Position numbers and translations under genes: made by a program
NCBI RefSeq assembly: GCF_026013615.1
Contig: NZ_JAPDPI010000035.1
Coordinates: 1-54,891, forward strand
DNA length: 54,891 nt
Direction of reading: 5' to 3'
Origin: Plebeiibacterium marinum
GTDB lineage: Bacteria > Bacteroidota > Bacteroidia > Bacteroidales > Marinilabiliaceae
Notes under the pieces: model-generated
What the model saw: the letters and a program-made list of their open reading frames with translations, nothing else
Told to the model about the DNA's origin: nothing
Database searches by the model: none
Shown here: positions 27,385-36,259 of the stretch, one piece after another
Position numbering within the stretch: position 1 is the stretch's first letter
Layout: every line of letters starts with the position of its first letter

Positions 27385-30033
27385 ATGAAATCAGAACCGC
27401 ATAAAATAAAGACTGTACGAAACCTGAACATTACAACTTATTACGAACGTTCAGTTATTTTACGGGAGGCATTTTATAACACCTTCAATATACACAGCAA
27501 TAAGGTTACATATGATTTGGTTAGCCAGGGGAGTAGTGCCAAGAGTCAGGATCAGGAAGCCGGCAGTTTGATTGGTGATGAAACTTACGCAGGAAGCCGC
27601 AATTTTGAAAAGCTTCAGGGGATGGTAAATAAAACCTTTGGACATCAATATGTTTGTCCTACCCATAACTTGCAGGGGGCCATAAAACTTATTGTGGCCA
27701 CCATGGTAACTAAAGGTGCTGTTATTCCTTCCAATAGTAGTTTTCCGGAATTATTGATAAAGGATTTTGGTGGAAAATCAGACTTGATTGAAAAGGGCCA
27801 TGATAAGAAATATAAAGGCAATATTAAACTGGATGCCTTGTCTGTACTGTTGAGTGAAAATAATAATGTGCCATTTATTTATTTCGATCTTTATGTGGAT
27901 GGATATAAGCCTGTGTCGATGCAGTTTTTGAAAGAAGCCCATGTTTTGGCTTCAACCTATCAGGTACCGGTTGTTGTCAATGTATCGCAAAGTGTAGAGT
28001 GGGCCGGCTATGTCAGGGATAATGATGCAGAATATTCAGGGAGGTTATTGTCAGAAATAGTAAAGGAAATGGCTTCATTTTGTGAGGTTATGGTGCTGGA
28101 TGCTGCCCAGGATCCAAGATGTAACGTTGGGGGGCTGATAGGTTCCAATAACTTTGCTTTGTACGAAAGGTATATGAATGAAGTGGTAGTATATGAGGGG
28201 CTTCATACTTATGGGGGTATGGCAGGACGAACAATGGAGTTGTTTGCAAGGGGTATTGATGAGATGGTTTACGAACCTCAGGCCGGGTGGATTAAAGGGC
28301 AAATAGAACTGTTGTCTGCAAAAGTAGAAGCTCCTCACTATGTTGGGGCAGATGGTATTTACCTAAAAGCGTACAAAATTTTACCCCATATTAAAAGTGA
28401 GCAGGCCAATGCCCTGGCGGCTATGCTGTATTTAAAAGCCGGTATGCGATGCCTTGTTCAGGGTATTTATGATGATTATTCTGTTTTACCGGTTCAATTG
28501 CCACGATTGGGGTTTACAAACGATCAAATTGATTTTTTAGCCAGGGCTATTAACGAAGTGTATTCAGAAAGGGATAAGCTAACGCATTTTGTGTTGTTGA
28601 ATATGCCACAGTGGATAGACCAGGCTCAATACAATTGGAATAATCCCACATTGAGCCTTTTTAATTATGAGTGTGAGGCTTACCGGATTTACACTATTGA
28701 ATATATAGGTGTAACCACCAAAGAGGAGCGGCAGAGTATTTGTAAAGAGGTAGGCTATAATACCTTTTTATTGCCCTCAAAGGATGTTGGTATAGATTTA
28801 TTGACTGACTCAGGAACTTGCGCGCAAACAACCATACAATGGAGTAAATACAATGAGGGGGATGAAACCCCGGCATCGAGCAAAGACTATTTTGAAATGG
28901 TTGATATGCTTAAAGAGGTTACTGGATACAATTATATAATTCCTACCCATCAGGGGCGGGCAGCAGAGCATATCATGTCGCAAATATTGATAAAAGACGG
29001 TTTTGTGCCAGGTAATATGTATTTCACAACTACCAAGTTGCATCAGGAAATGGCAGGAGGAACCTTTGTTGATGTAATTTGTGATGAAGCACATGATCCT
29101 CAATCAGATTTTATTTGGAAAGGGAATATAGATATTAAAAAGATTGAGACCATATTGGATGAGCATGGTGAGGGCTCTATACCATATATTAGTTTCGAAT
29201 TTAGTGTGAACCTTGCCGGGGGACAGCCGGTGAGTATGGACAATGTGCGCGAAGTGTATTTGTTCTGCAAAGCGCATAATATCCCGGTTATGTTCGATGC
29301 CACCCGGGCGGTGGAAAATGCCTATATGATCAAGAAAAAAGATGAACGTTATCACCATGTTCCTATCAAAGATATTTTGCGCGAATTATTTAGTTATGGT
29401 GATGGTTGTACAGTTTCGAGTAAAAAGGATTACCTGGTAAACATTGGGGGCTTTTTAGGTATCAGAGAAGATCAGGATTTTTATGAAAAGGCACTTTCTA
29501 TGATCCGAATTTATGAGGGCACCAGAACCACCGGCGGCATGTCGGCAGGGGATATGTCCATGCATGCCGAAGGGGTGCGTGAAATGCTCGATTTCAACTA
29601 TATTATGGCCCGGGTAGAGCAAACTCAGTATTTGGGCAACCGTTTGTTGGATGCAGGTATCCCTATAGTGGAACCCATAGGTACCCATGCTGTTTTTATC
29701 GATGCCAAGCGTTTTTTGCCCCATATCGACCAGGATAAGTACCCAGCGCAGTCCCTGGCTTCTGAATTGTATATTGAGTCTGGTATCAGGGCAATGGAAA
29801 GGGGCAATGTGTCAAGTGGCAGGAACAGGATAACAGGCGAAAATTATCGTCCTTGCTTAGAGCTGGTCCGTCTTACCATACCTCGGCGGGCCTATACCAA
29901 GTCGCATATGGATTTAGTGGCAGATAGCATTATTGAACTGTATAAACGCCGTGATGAGATTAAAGGACTGGAGTTTGTTTACGAGCCTGAAAACCTGAGG
30001 TTTTTCCAGGGTAAATTTGAGCATGTGGATTAA
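27385..30033 (+). CDS. Fused tandem tyrosine phenol-lyase/tryptophanase-family protein with complementary halves
   Basis: The 882-residue chain holds two homologous beta-eliminating lyase domains, about 1-415 and 430-882; the usual enzyme is about 460 residues. The C-terminal half closely resembles tyrosine phenol-lyase (TPL). It keeps, in C. freundii TPL numbering recalled from memory, R100 (R525), T124 (T548), D214 (D638), R217 (R641), the PLP lysine K257 (K681 in SSKKD), R381 (R806), R404 (R829) and F448-F449 (F873-F874). It has lost Y71 (P496 in DETPAS), M288 (T713) and Y291 (T716). The N-terminal half is the reverse: Q97, P121, N199, Q202, Q242, Q359 and Q371 replace the cofactor and substrate residues, but Y71 (Y68 in DETYAG) and Y291 (Y276) remain. 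Because Y71 and M288 act across the dimer interface in TPL, one composite active site per chain is likely. Product (phenol or indole, plus pyruvate and ammonia) is probable but unproven; R806 favours tyrosine. Confidence 0.9.
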   Translation: MKSEPHKIKTVRNLNITTYYERSVILREAFYNTFNIHSNKVTYDLVSQGSSAKSQDQEAGSLIGDETYAGSRNFEKLQGMVNKTFGHQYVCPTHNLQGAIKLIVATMVTKGAVIPSNSSFPELLIKDFGGKSDLIEKGHDKKYKGNIKLDALSVLLSENNNVPFIYFDLYVDGYKPVSMQFLKEAHVLASTYQVPVVVNVSQSVEWAGYVRDNDAEYSGRLLSEIVKEMASFCEVMVLDAAQDPRCNVGGLIGSNNFALYERYMNEVVVYEGLHTYGGMAGRTMELFARGIDEMVYEPQAGWIKGQIELLSAKVEAPHYVGADGIYLKAYKILPHIKSEQANALAAMLYLKAGMRCLVQGIYDDYSVLPVQLPRLGFTNDQIDFLARAINEVYSERDKLTHFVLLNMPQWIDQAQYNWNNPTLSLFNYECEAYRIYTIEYIGVTTKEERQSICKEVGYNTFLLPSKDVGIDLLTDSGTCAQTTIQWSKYNEGDETPASSKDYFEMVDMLKEVTGYNYIIPTHQGRAAEHIMSQILIKDGFVPGNMYFTTTKLHQEMAGGTFVDVICDEAHDPQSDFIWKGNIDIKKIETILDEHGEGSIPYISFEFSVNLAGGQPVSMDNVREVYLFCKAHNIPVMFDATRAVENAYMIKKKDERYHHVPIKDILRELFSYGDGCTVSSKKDYLVNIGGFLGIREDQDFYEKALSMIRIYEGTRTTGGMSAGDMSMHAEGVREMLDFNYIMARVEQTQYLGNRLLDAGIPIVEPIGTHAVFIDAKRFLPHIDQDKYPAQSLASELYIESGIRAMERGNVSSGRNRITGENYRPCLELVRLTIPRRAYTKSHMDLVADSIIELYKRRDEIKGLEFVYEPENLRFFQGKFEHVD

Positions 30034-30080
30034 ATGCAGCTAAATGTTGTTTTTAATTAAACAGTAGTTTATTATGTTTT

Positions 30081-30297
30081 TACCCCCATCCCCATGCAAT
30101 TTGCATGGTACTTCCCCCTGCCAGGGGAAGATTTTGATTTACATGATGGTTAATTACCCAGCTCAGTAGGTAAGTTATTTTTAAAGTTGAATATTATTTC
30201 AATGAAATGTTTTGGTAGCTAGTAATAATACGTAATGCGAATCAATCTTCCCCTGTCAGGGGGAAGTACTTTGCCGCAGGCATAGGGATGGGGGTTA
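30081..30297 (+). repeat. Inverted-repeat-ended element, copy 1
   Basis: A 217-base unit running from TACCCCCATCCC to GGGATGGGGGTTA. Its outer ~53 bases on each side form an imperfect terminal inverted repeat, and each arm contains a small palindrome of the type CTTCCCCTGNCAGGGGAAG. The interior is about 110 AT-rich bases. It is the first of four direct copies around the DUF559 gene. Confidence 0.88.
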
Positions 30298-30306
30298 GAA
30301 AAAAAA

Positions 30307-30518
30307 TACCCCATCCTCATGCATATTGCATGGTACTTCTACCTGGGTAAGATTATGATTTACAAGATGGTTAAATTACTCAGTTCAGAAGGTAAGTTAT
30401 TTTAAAATTGAATATTATTTCAATGAAATGCTTTGGTAGCAAGTAATAATACGTCATGCCCATCAATCTTCCCCTGTGAGGGGGAAGTACTTTGCAGCAG
30501 GCAAAGGGATGGGGGTTA
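30307..30518 (+). repeat. Inverted-repeat-ended element, copy 2
   Basis: A 212-base copy in the same direction as copy 1 and nine bases from it. Its left arm has diverged (CTTCTACCTGGGTAAG in place of the small palindrome), while the right arm and interior stay close to the others. It ends 11 bases before the DUF559 stop codon. Confidence 0.87.
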
Positions 30519-30528
30519 AAAAAGTATG

Positions 30529-30906
30529 CTACAAAAAAGATCTATTCATTTTCATCCATTCCGTATAAAACTCAATAATGTCATTAATAATAATATTTGG
30601 GTGTTCCAGCGCTATACAATTTTCGTATCTCAAAATAGTTATTCCGTAATTTTTAAGATACAGATCCCTGTTTTGGTCATATTCTTCAGTATATACATGG
30701 CCTTCTCCATCTAATTCAATCCCAAGCTTAATTAGCGGACAATAAAAGTCAATAATGTAGCAATTAAACGAGTATTGTCTTCTAAATCTTAATCTTTTAA
30801 TTTGTTTGTTTTTAAGAAGTTTCCATAAATAAACCTCAGCAAAAGTAGATTGATTTCTGAGTTTTTGTCTGTAATACTTTAGTTCAGGCCGGTTGATTTG
30901 TTTCAT
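30529..30906 (-). CDS. DUF559 endonuclease-domain protein
   Basis: A 125-residue DUF559 protein, a family related to the Vsr mismatch endonuclease and the PD-(D/E)xK nucleases. Visible are the N-terminal helix STFAEVYLWKLLKNKQI, the strand RFRRQYSF, and the catalytic-like pattern IIDFYCP with IELDGEGH (D, E, D and H). ILRYEN follows near 90. It has no signal or membrane span. The gene is flanked on both sides by pairs of the ~215-base inverted-repeat elements, with no other gene between, so protein and repeats probably form one unit. What the nuclease cuts is unknown. Confidence 0.85.
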   Translation of the reverse strand: MKQINRPELKYYRQKLRNQSTFAEVYLWKLLKNKQIKRLRFRRQYSFNCYIIDFYCPLIKLGIELDGEGHVYTEEYDQNRDLYLKNYGITILRYENCIALEHPNIIINDIIEFYTEWMKMNRSFL

Positions 30907-30981
30907 GATTTTACAGTTTGAAAAATAATATAATGAAGTTAAAAAAATAGTATGTATTTGAAGAATTGATAACTAAATTTT

Positions 30982-31199
30982 TACCCCCATCCCCATGCAA
31001 TTTGCATGGTACTTCCCCCTGCCAGGGGAAGATTTTGATTTACAAGATGGTTAAATTACTCAGTTCAGAAGGTAAGTTATTTTTAAAGTTGAATATTATT
31101 TTAATGAAATGCTTTGGTAGCAAGTAATAATACGTCATGCCCATCAATCTTCCCCTGTGAGGGGGAAGTACTTTGTCGCAGGCAAAGGGATGGGGGTTA
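30982..31199 (+). repeat. Inverted-repeat-ended element, copy 3
   Basis: A 218-base copy with a left arm nearly identical to copy 1 and interior and right arm nearly identical to copy 2. It begins 75 bases upstream of the DUF559 start. This mosaic pattern suggests exchange between copies. Confidence 0.88.
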
Positions 31200-31208
31200 T
31201 AGTACAAA

Positions 31209-31419
31209 TACCCCATCCCCATACCTAATTCAAGGTATTTCTACCAGTGTAATATTTTTATTTACAAGATGGTTGATTACCCTGCTCAGTAGGTAAGTTA
31301 TTTTAAAGTTGAATATTATTTCAATGAAATGCTTTGATAGCAAGTAATAATACGTCATGCCTATCAATCTTCCCCTGTGAGGGGGAAGTACTTTGCCGCA
31401 GGCAAAGGGATGGGGGTGA
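31209..31419 (+). repeat. Inverted-repeat-ended element, copy 4
   Basis: A 211-base copy nine bases after copy 3. Its left arm is the most diverged (ATACCTAATTCAAGGTAT in place of the first small palindrome), while its right arm is conserved. It ends three bases before the stop of the SIMPL gene, so it may also serve as that gene's 3' hairpin. Confidence 0.85.
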
Positions 31420-31421
31420 TA

Positions 31422-32126
31422 CTACATTAAATCAAACCGGCATAAAATGCTGTATTCAAGTTTTATTTTTTCAAATTCTATTTCCGGGACTTTCGCTTTT
31501 TCCATATCTAATGAAGAAGCATCCCCTTTCATATAAAAGGCATTGGAAACCGCCGGACGATAGAGCATGTAGTTTTGTTCTTGTATAAATATGGCTTTAC
31601 CTGCAGACTGGTTTATGGCTTTAGCCAAATGGCCGGCTTTTTCTTTGGCTGCTTTAATGGCATTGATTTTTACTTCGTTTCGTAAATCTTCAATTTCACT
31701 ATGGTCTACTTTTTCAATCGAAATATTTGAAATACCAATTTTTTCCAGTTCCAAAAACACCCTACCTGCAGTTTGTCCGTTTTTTACCAGTACCTGATAT
31801 TCTTTTGAAAGCACAATATCTTTCTTTTGCAGGAAATAGTATTTAAAATTACTTGAGATGTCCTTTAGTTTTACATCGTTTTTAATGTCAACACCGATTT
31901 TCTCCAACTGGTTAATCATTTTACGTTCCAGTTCTTCTAGCGAAATCTTGTTTTTCGTGTCTTTTTCATCGATGTCAACCTTAATGTAAATCATATCGGG
32001 TTGCACCTGCATTTCTGCTTTGCCGGTAACTTCGATATAAGGGTGGTCAATAAAATTTTTTTGTCCTTGTTGTGCAAATGTTGCTGTAGTTATCATTACA
32101 GCAAGTGTTAAAATTAATGTCTTCAT
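31422..32126 (-). CDS. SIMPL (DUF541) domain periplasmic protein
   Basis: From the ATG at 32126 the protein is about 234 residues with a clear signal peptide (MKTLILTLAVMITTATFAQ). The remainder is a SIMPL/DUF541 domain: YIEVTGKAEMQVQPDMIYIKVDI at the start is the family hallmark, and NAIKAAKEKAGHLAKAINQSAGKAIFI is the conserved helix. SIMPL proteins such as E. coli YggE are periplasmic and linked to oxidative-stress protection, but their biochemistry is unsettled. It starts 10 bases after the VIT/VWA gene in the same direction, so both are likely cotranscribed. Confidence 0.88.
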   Translation of the reverse strand: MKTLILTLAVMITTATFAQQGQKNFIDHPYIEVTGKAEMQVQPDMIYIKVDIDEKDTKNKISLEELERKMINQLEKIGVDIKNDVKLKDISSNFKYYFLQKKDIVLSKEYQVLVKNGQTAGRVFLELEKIGISNISIEKVDHSEIEDLRNEVKINAIKAAKEKAGHLAKAINQSAGKAIFIQEQNYMLYRPAVSNAFYMKGDASSLDMEKAKVPEIEFEKIKLEYSILCRFDLM

Positions 32127-32136
32127 TGTTTTAAAA

Positions 32137-35103
32137 TTATAATTTATCAATTTGGTTACTGGTAAAGTTAATATCTCCAATGGTGTATTCGCCTTTTTTA
32201 TTTGGTTCTAACTGAAGCGTTAATATTTCTTTTTGTTCATGATCTTTACCAAAGTTAGTATATACCGTGGCACGGACGGTTACATTTTGTAATGTGGTTT
32301 GTTTTCGGGTTCCATAAAAGTTGGCTTCAATGGTATATGTGCCATCAATCGCTTTTTTAAGGCGGAATTCTTCAGGGCCGTAGCCTTGGGTAATATCATT
32401 GGATATCCTGCCACCAATGCGGGTGTTTTTGTTCTGGTAGCTGCATTTTTCCCCATCCGGGTCTGTAACCCATAAATCAATATCCGTTTCATTGGCATCC
32501 CAGTCAATTACAATTCTGATGTCTACTGGCATTTGTTTTATAAAGCAAGGTTTAATAAACGAAATATCCAACAGAGAGGCGTGTTTTTCAATAATATTAT
32601 TGATATCGTGTAACACAATTAGTTCAATGCCGGGGAAACGTGAAATAATATCTGGATCCCACTCTTTAGATATTACAGTATATAGTTCGTTTATGGCCTT
32701 TTGGTAAGTTCCTTGGGCAGCATAGGCCAACCCTAAGTCTATGTACGAGTGTGGCTCAAATGAGCGTTGACTTAATACTTCCTTAAATATTTCAATGGCT
32801 TCTTCGTAATATGCATATTCAGATAGTTTACGGGCCAGTGTGCGCATCAATTCAGTATTTTCTAATTCCAGTTCGGCAAGGTTGGAAATAACCCTTAAAC
32901 CTGCTTCTTTTTGATTTTTTTGGAACAGGTAAGTTGCCACATCAAAGTAAAAGGATGGGTTATCTGCATTCCCATTTTTTAGACTAAGGTATGATGCGTA
33001 CAAATTTTCGGGATTGGTGGCTTTTAAATCGGTCATATACCCAGCATTGCTTTCCCATTTTACAATATTCATTGAGGAGGTTGTTACATGCTTTGGGCTA
33101 CGGTTCAATTTTGCAGCCTTTGATACAGAAAGTCCTTGAACACGGCCTTGTAAGGCATTCATAGCACGGTTATCAGCATAACCTGTAACAACAGTCTCTT
33201 CTTCGGCCATCTCAAAATTTACACTGATTTCAGCATCATCTTCCACAATTGACAATACATCGGCCACATGTGCCGAACGTTGCGGAGGAGGAGGAGGGGT
33301 TTCGCCTGATTTTTTATGAGGCTCGTATTTTTTTATAGTTACCGTTTCCCACCAGTTAATATCCGATTGAAACATATTGCAAATCCTTTTTATGCGCATT
33401 TCTTTATTATCAATCCTGTTTTTTTGTTGTTGTAACAGAATTGAATTATAGGTATTTAATAACGATGGGGGAGGTGTGATTTCATATCGAACATAGTCAT
33501 GCACATCATCTAAAACAATTAACGATGTACCGGGCGTTACCAGGCTAAATTGCTTTCCGTGTTGCTTTATTTTTTCAGGATTGTTTTTAACCAGCAGTGT
33601 TTTGAGTTTTTTCTGAGCCCATATCCTTTCGCCCAGGTTATTGTCAATTCGTTTGGTATTGTCTACCATGATGGTATGCGATTCTGTAATCTTATTTCCA
33701 TAACCAAAATAAAGGGTAATGTTGTTTTGCGCCCCTTCTGCAATACCTGCACAACTGAATTTCCCGTCCATACAGTTTCCTTTGGCAGGATAAAACTCTT
33801 TGATCTGGCCATGATCATATTCTGCCTTTATAAACTGTTTTGATTGGTGTGTTAAAGCCTTTATTATTTCGTTAGCCGAAAGCTCAAAACCATTGAGGTA
33901 TATACCGCCCGATTCCGAGGCAAAATACTCCAGCAGGTTATGGTCGGCAATATTAGAGGTATTAATCGTAACAATTGGCTTTGAGAAGCTAAATCCTGAC
34001 TTTACCCCAAAATTGCTTATACCATCCGAAAAACATATGATTTCATCGGTATTAATACTACTAAAATCAACACAATGCATATTGGTACCCCCGTCGTATT
34101 GAATAGATGCTAAAGTGTTTATTAAACTTTCGCATTTTCCATTTTTAATAGGAAAGGATAGCTGGCGGTGTATGGTGTTTGAAAAGGTAATGAGTTCAAT
34201 GTTACCATGGTGTATCCACTGTAAATAGTTTTTCAATATTTCTAATTCTTTTTCAATATTTCTTTTTTGTGCCGATGATGATTCATCCCATATTATACTT
34301 ATGTTTTGTGGTTTGCGTTTAACCTTGTCTTCATTTTTTAGGTTAAGATGGATGTAAAAGTAGTTATCAGAAGTTACCTTACCCTTATAAGTTGTTACCT
34401 TGTTTATTTTTTGTGGCATAGGTGCAGTAAAGGCAAGATGTGTGTCAAGGGTTATGTAGCTGGCATTGTATTCAGCTACATATGCGTTATGTTCCTGGTT
34501 AAATTTCAGGTTGATAAAAGGATCATTGTTCTTAGGGGTTGTGGGTTTATTCATCACAACCTCCACTTTTACGCCAAATTGCTCTAACTCATGTTTAAAA
34601 TTTAAAGGTAACTGATAAATATATTCATTGTTTTTACCCCAGAGCTCCTGTTCAAATGCAATTACTGCTTTTTTGTAACCCTTGGCTGGGATAGGGTATA
34701 CCCTGCTTTTAAAGTTATTGCCACGGGTTACTTCAACCAATCCCGGATCAATATTCCTGCGGATTACTGCTTCAAAGGCTTGCGTGGCTTTTTCCTTTTC
34801 AACCACTACGCCCTCTCTTAATTCGCCATTTACATCAAGGGCAAAACGTGAAACGGTAACATCCCTTGCCAGCGGAAAGTTAAGCTCTCCTTCCATTACA
34901 CGGCTATTTTGGTTGTAAAATTGCATTTCGTATGTGGTTGTGGCTATGTTTTCAACCACAAAAACCGAAATGCGCAGTTTTTTGAGTTCAATGGGCATAT
35001 CGTTTGCCGAAGGAGTTTGTATGGTTGGCCATATGATATTATTTTGCCCTGTTGCTGAATGGAATATAACCACCAACAATAATGTGAAAAGTAAATTCTT
35101 CAT
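32137..35103 (-). CDS. VIT/VWA-domain protein with TPR and DUF2135 regions and a TonB-plug-like segment
   Basis: This 988-residue exported protein (signal MKNLLFTLLLVVIFHSATG) has a VIT domain at about 25-170, a von Willebrand A domain from about 270 with an intact MIDAS start DESSS, a TPR-like region near 730-830, and a C-terminal DUF2135 beta domain near 865-970 (VDIRIVIDWDANETDIDLWVTDPDGE). Near residues 635-665 it carries VVTGYA followed by NALQGRVQGL, which resembles the plug signature of SusC-type TonB receptors. VIT/VWA proteins are thought to be adhesion or assembly scaffolds; the precise role is unknown. It is followed by a SIMPL gene. Confidence 0.85.
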   Translation of the reverse strand: MKNLLFTLLLVVIFHSATGQNNIIWPTIQTPSANDMPIELKKLRISVFVVENIATTTYEMQFYNQNSRVMEGELNFPLARDVTVSRFALDVNGELREGVVVEKEKATQAFEAVIRRNIDPGLVEVTRGNNFKSRVYPIPAKGYKKAVIAFEQELWGKNNEYIYQLPLNFKHELEQFGVKVEVVMNKPTTPKNNDPFINLKFNQEHNAYVAEYNASYITLDTHLAFTAPMPQKINKVTTYKGKVTSDNYFYIHLNLKNEDKVKRKPQNISIIWDESSSAQKRNIEKELEILKNYLQWIHHGNIELITFSNTIHRQLSFPIKNGKCESLINTLASIQYDGGTNMHCVDFSSINTDEIICFSDGISNFGVKSGFSFSKPIVTINTSNIADHNLLEYFASESGGIYLNGFELSANEIIKALTHQSKQFIKAEYDHGQIKEFYPAKGNCMDGKFSCAGIAEGAQNNITLYFGYGNKITESHTIMVDNTKRIDNNLGERIWAQKKLKTLLVKNNPEKIKQHGKQFSLVTPGTSLIVLDDVHDYVRYEITPPPSLLNTYNSILLQQQKNRIDNKEMRIKRICNMFQSDINWWETVTIKKYEPHKKSGETPPPPPQRSAHVADVLSIVEDDAEISVNFEMAEEETVVTGYADNRAMNALQGRVQGLSVSKAAKLNRSPKHVTTSSMNIVKWESNAGYMTDLKATNPENLYASYLSLKNGNADNPSFYFDVATYLFQKNQKEAGLRVISNLAELELENTELMRTLARKLSEYAYYEEAIEIFKEVLSQRSFEPHSYIDLGLAYAAQGTYQKAINELYTVISKEWDPDIISRFPGIELIVLHDINNIIEKHASLLDISFIKPCFIKQMPVDIRIVIDWDANETDIDLWVTDPDGEKCSYQNKNTRIGGRISNDITQGYGPEEFRLKKAIDGTYTIEANFYGTRKQTTLQNVTVRATVYTNFGKDHEQKEILTLQLEPNKKGEYTIGDINFTSNQIDKL

Positions 35104-35241
35104 AATTTGTATAATTTGCGACAGTAAGGTTTAAAAATAATGTGGGCTTTTATTTTAATCCCTTGGTATTTCCTTTTTTTCATCCTTACGGTCTATTAAA
35201 CCATGTTTCCCTTTTGGGGATAGGATGCTGTCAGGAATAGA

Positions 35242-35274
35242 ATTCCATAAAAAGATGTTCTCTTTTTATGGAAT
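35242..35274 (-). terminator. Strong hairpin between patatin and VIT/VWA genes
   Basis: ATTCCATAAAAAGA (35242-35255) and TCTTTTTATGGAAT (35261-35274) pair perfectly over 14 bases with a five-base loop. It lies after the patatin stop and before the VIT/VWA start on the minus strand. No long T run follows, so termination strength is uncertain. The rest of the gap 35104-35392 holds nothing recognisable. Confidence 0.5.
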
Positions 35275-35392
35275 CTTATTATTTGATTGTCGGTAAATGC
35301 AGTGATACTTTGTTTTTTGGCGGTTGATATATAGATGTTTATAGGATTTTTCTTCGGTAATATAATTTCACCTGTTTAAAGGGATTGGGAAA

Positions 35393-36244
35393 TTACCGGC
35401 TCATCCATTCCTTCAAATCTGGCAATAGTTCTTCACTATGCATAAAACCCATGTTATAGGCCTCCTTTAGTTTGTTTTTATTGCGCTCTGTCCGGCCAAC
35501 AGGAATACTGCTTTTTGGTCTGAAAACAAAAGCTTTCCCTTCTTTTTCAAGTTCGCTGATCAGGCGCAACTGGTTGTTATATACCTGATGCCTGTTATTC
35601 AATACAGCAAGCAAGTCAGGGTAGTTTTTGTAAAATAATTTTCCAATAGTATTAAAGTGTGTTTGGGGCTTAATAAATCCTTGTGGCTGAGTTAATACCA
35701 CAATTAATTTGTCGCATCCATCATCAAAAGCTTTGGTAATGGGAACCGGGTTGCATATACCTCCATCCAATAACTTTTTACCCTGAAAATCTACTATTTT
35801 GGATGCAAAGGGCAAACTGGTTGAGGCCTGTAAGGCTTTGTTGACGGTATGATGTTTAAAATCAGAAATATAAAAGGGTTTTCCCGTAATGCAATCTGTT
35901 GTAACTACAACAAACTCTTTATCAGATGAATAAAAAGTGTCGTAATCAAATGGTATCAGTTTATCAGGAATTTCTTTAAAGATAAAATCCATACCAAATA
36001 ATTCACCTTTAGTAAAAAGGCGTTGTAAACTGATGTACCTTTTGTCGTTTACGTAAGTGTATGGTGTACTAAGGTTTCTGCCCGGTTGTTTCGATATGTA
36101 ATTTACTCCGTTGCAGGCTCCCATCGACACACCGATTACATAGGGTACATCAATATTGTTTTTGAGAAAACAATCAACAACTCCGGCACTATAAAGACCG
36201 CGGAAACCGCCTCCTTCCAGTACCAAGCCAATTTTTGCTGACAT
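35393..36244 (-). CDS. Patatin-like phospholipase
   Basis: A 283-residue cytoplasmic patatin-family lipid acyl hydrolase, similar in layout to YjjU. The oxyanion-hole motif GGGFRGLYSAGVVD is at residues 11-24, the nucleophile elbow GVSMG (catalytic Ser) near 39-43, and the dyad aspartate in DGGICNP near 160. The C-terminal helical region contains RNKNKLKEAYNMGF. It has no signal peptide. The preceding small zinc-ribbon gene ends 15 bases upstream. Substrate lipids are not known. Confidence 0.9.
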   Translation of the reverse strand: MSAKIGLVLEGGGFRGLYSAGVVDCFLKNNIDVPYVIGVSMGACNGVNYISKQPGRNLSTPYTYVNDKRYISLQRLFTKGELFGMDFIFKEIPDKLIPFDYDTFYSSDKEFVVVTTDCITGKPFYISDFKHHTVNKALQASTSLPFASKIVDFQGKKLLDGGICNPVPITKAFDDGCDKLIVVLTQPQGFIKPQTHFNTIGKLFYKNYPDLLAVLNNRHQVYNNQLRLISELEKEGKAFVFRPKSSIPVGRTERNKNKLKEAYNMGFMHSEELLPDLKEWMSR

Positions 36245-36259
36245 ATTATTATCAATTCT

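Noticed and set aside
27385-30033. A sequencing-error fusion of two tandem lyase genes
   Set aside because: Both halves are in one frame with a smooth joining region (about residues 415-430), and the losses in the two halves are complementary, which an artificial join would not produce.
30081-31419. A CRISPR array
   Set aside because: The units are over 200 bases long, are nearly adjacent rather than separated by unique spacers of uniform size, and no cas gene is present.
30334-31588. Several open frames of 60-84 codons across the repeat elements, some sharing the peptide CEGEVLCRRQRDGG
   Set aside because: The shared peptide comes from the repeated DNA element itself. The frames have no conserved start or plausible function, so the repeats are treated as non-coding.
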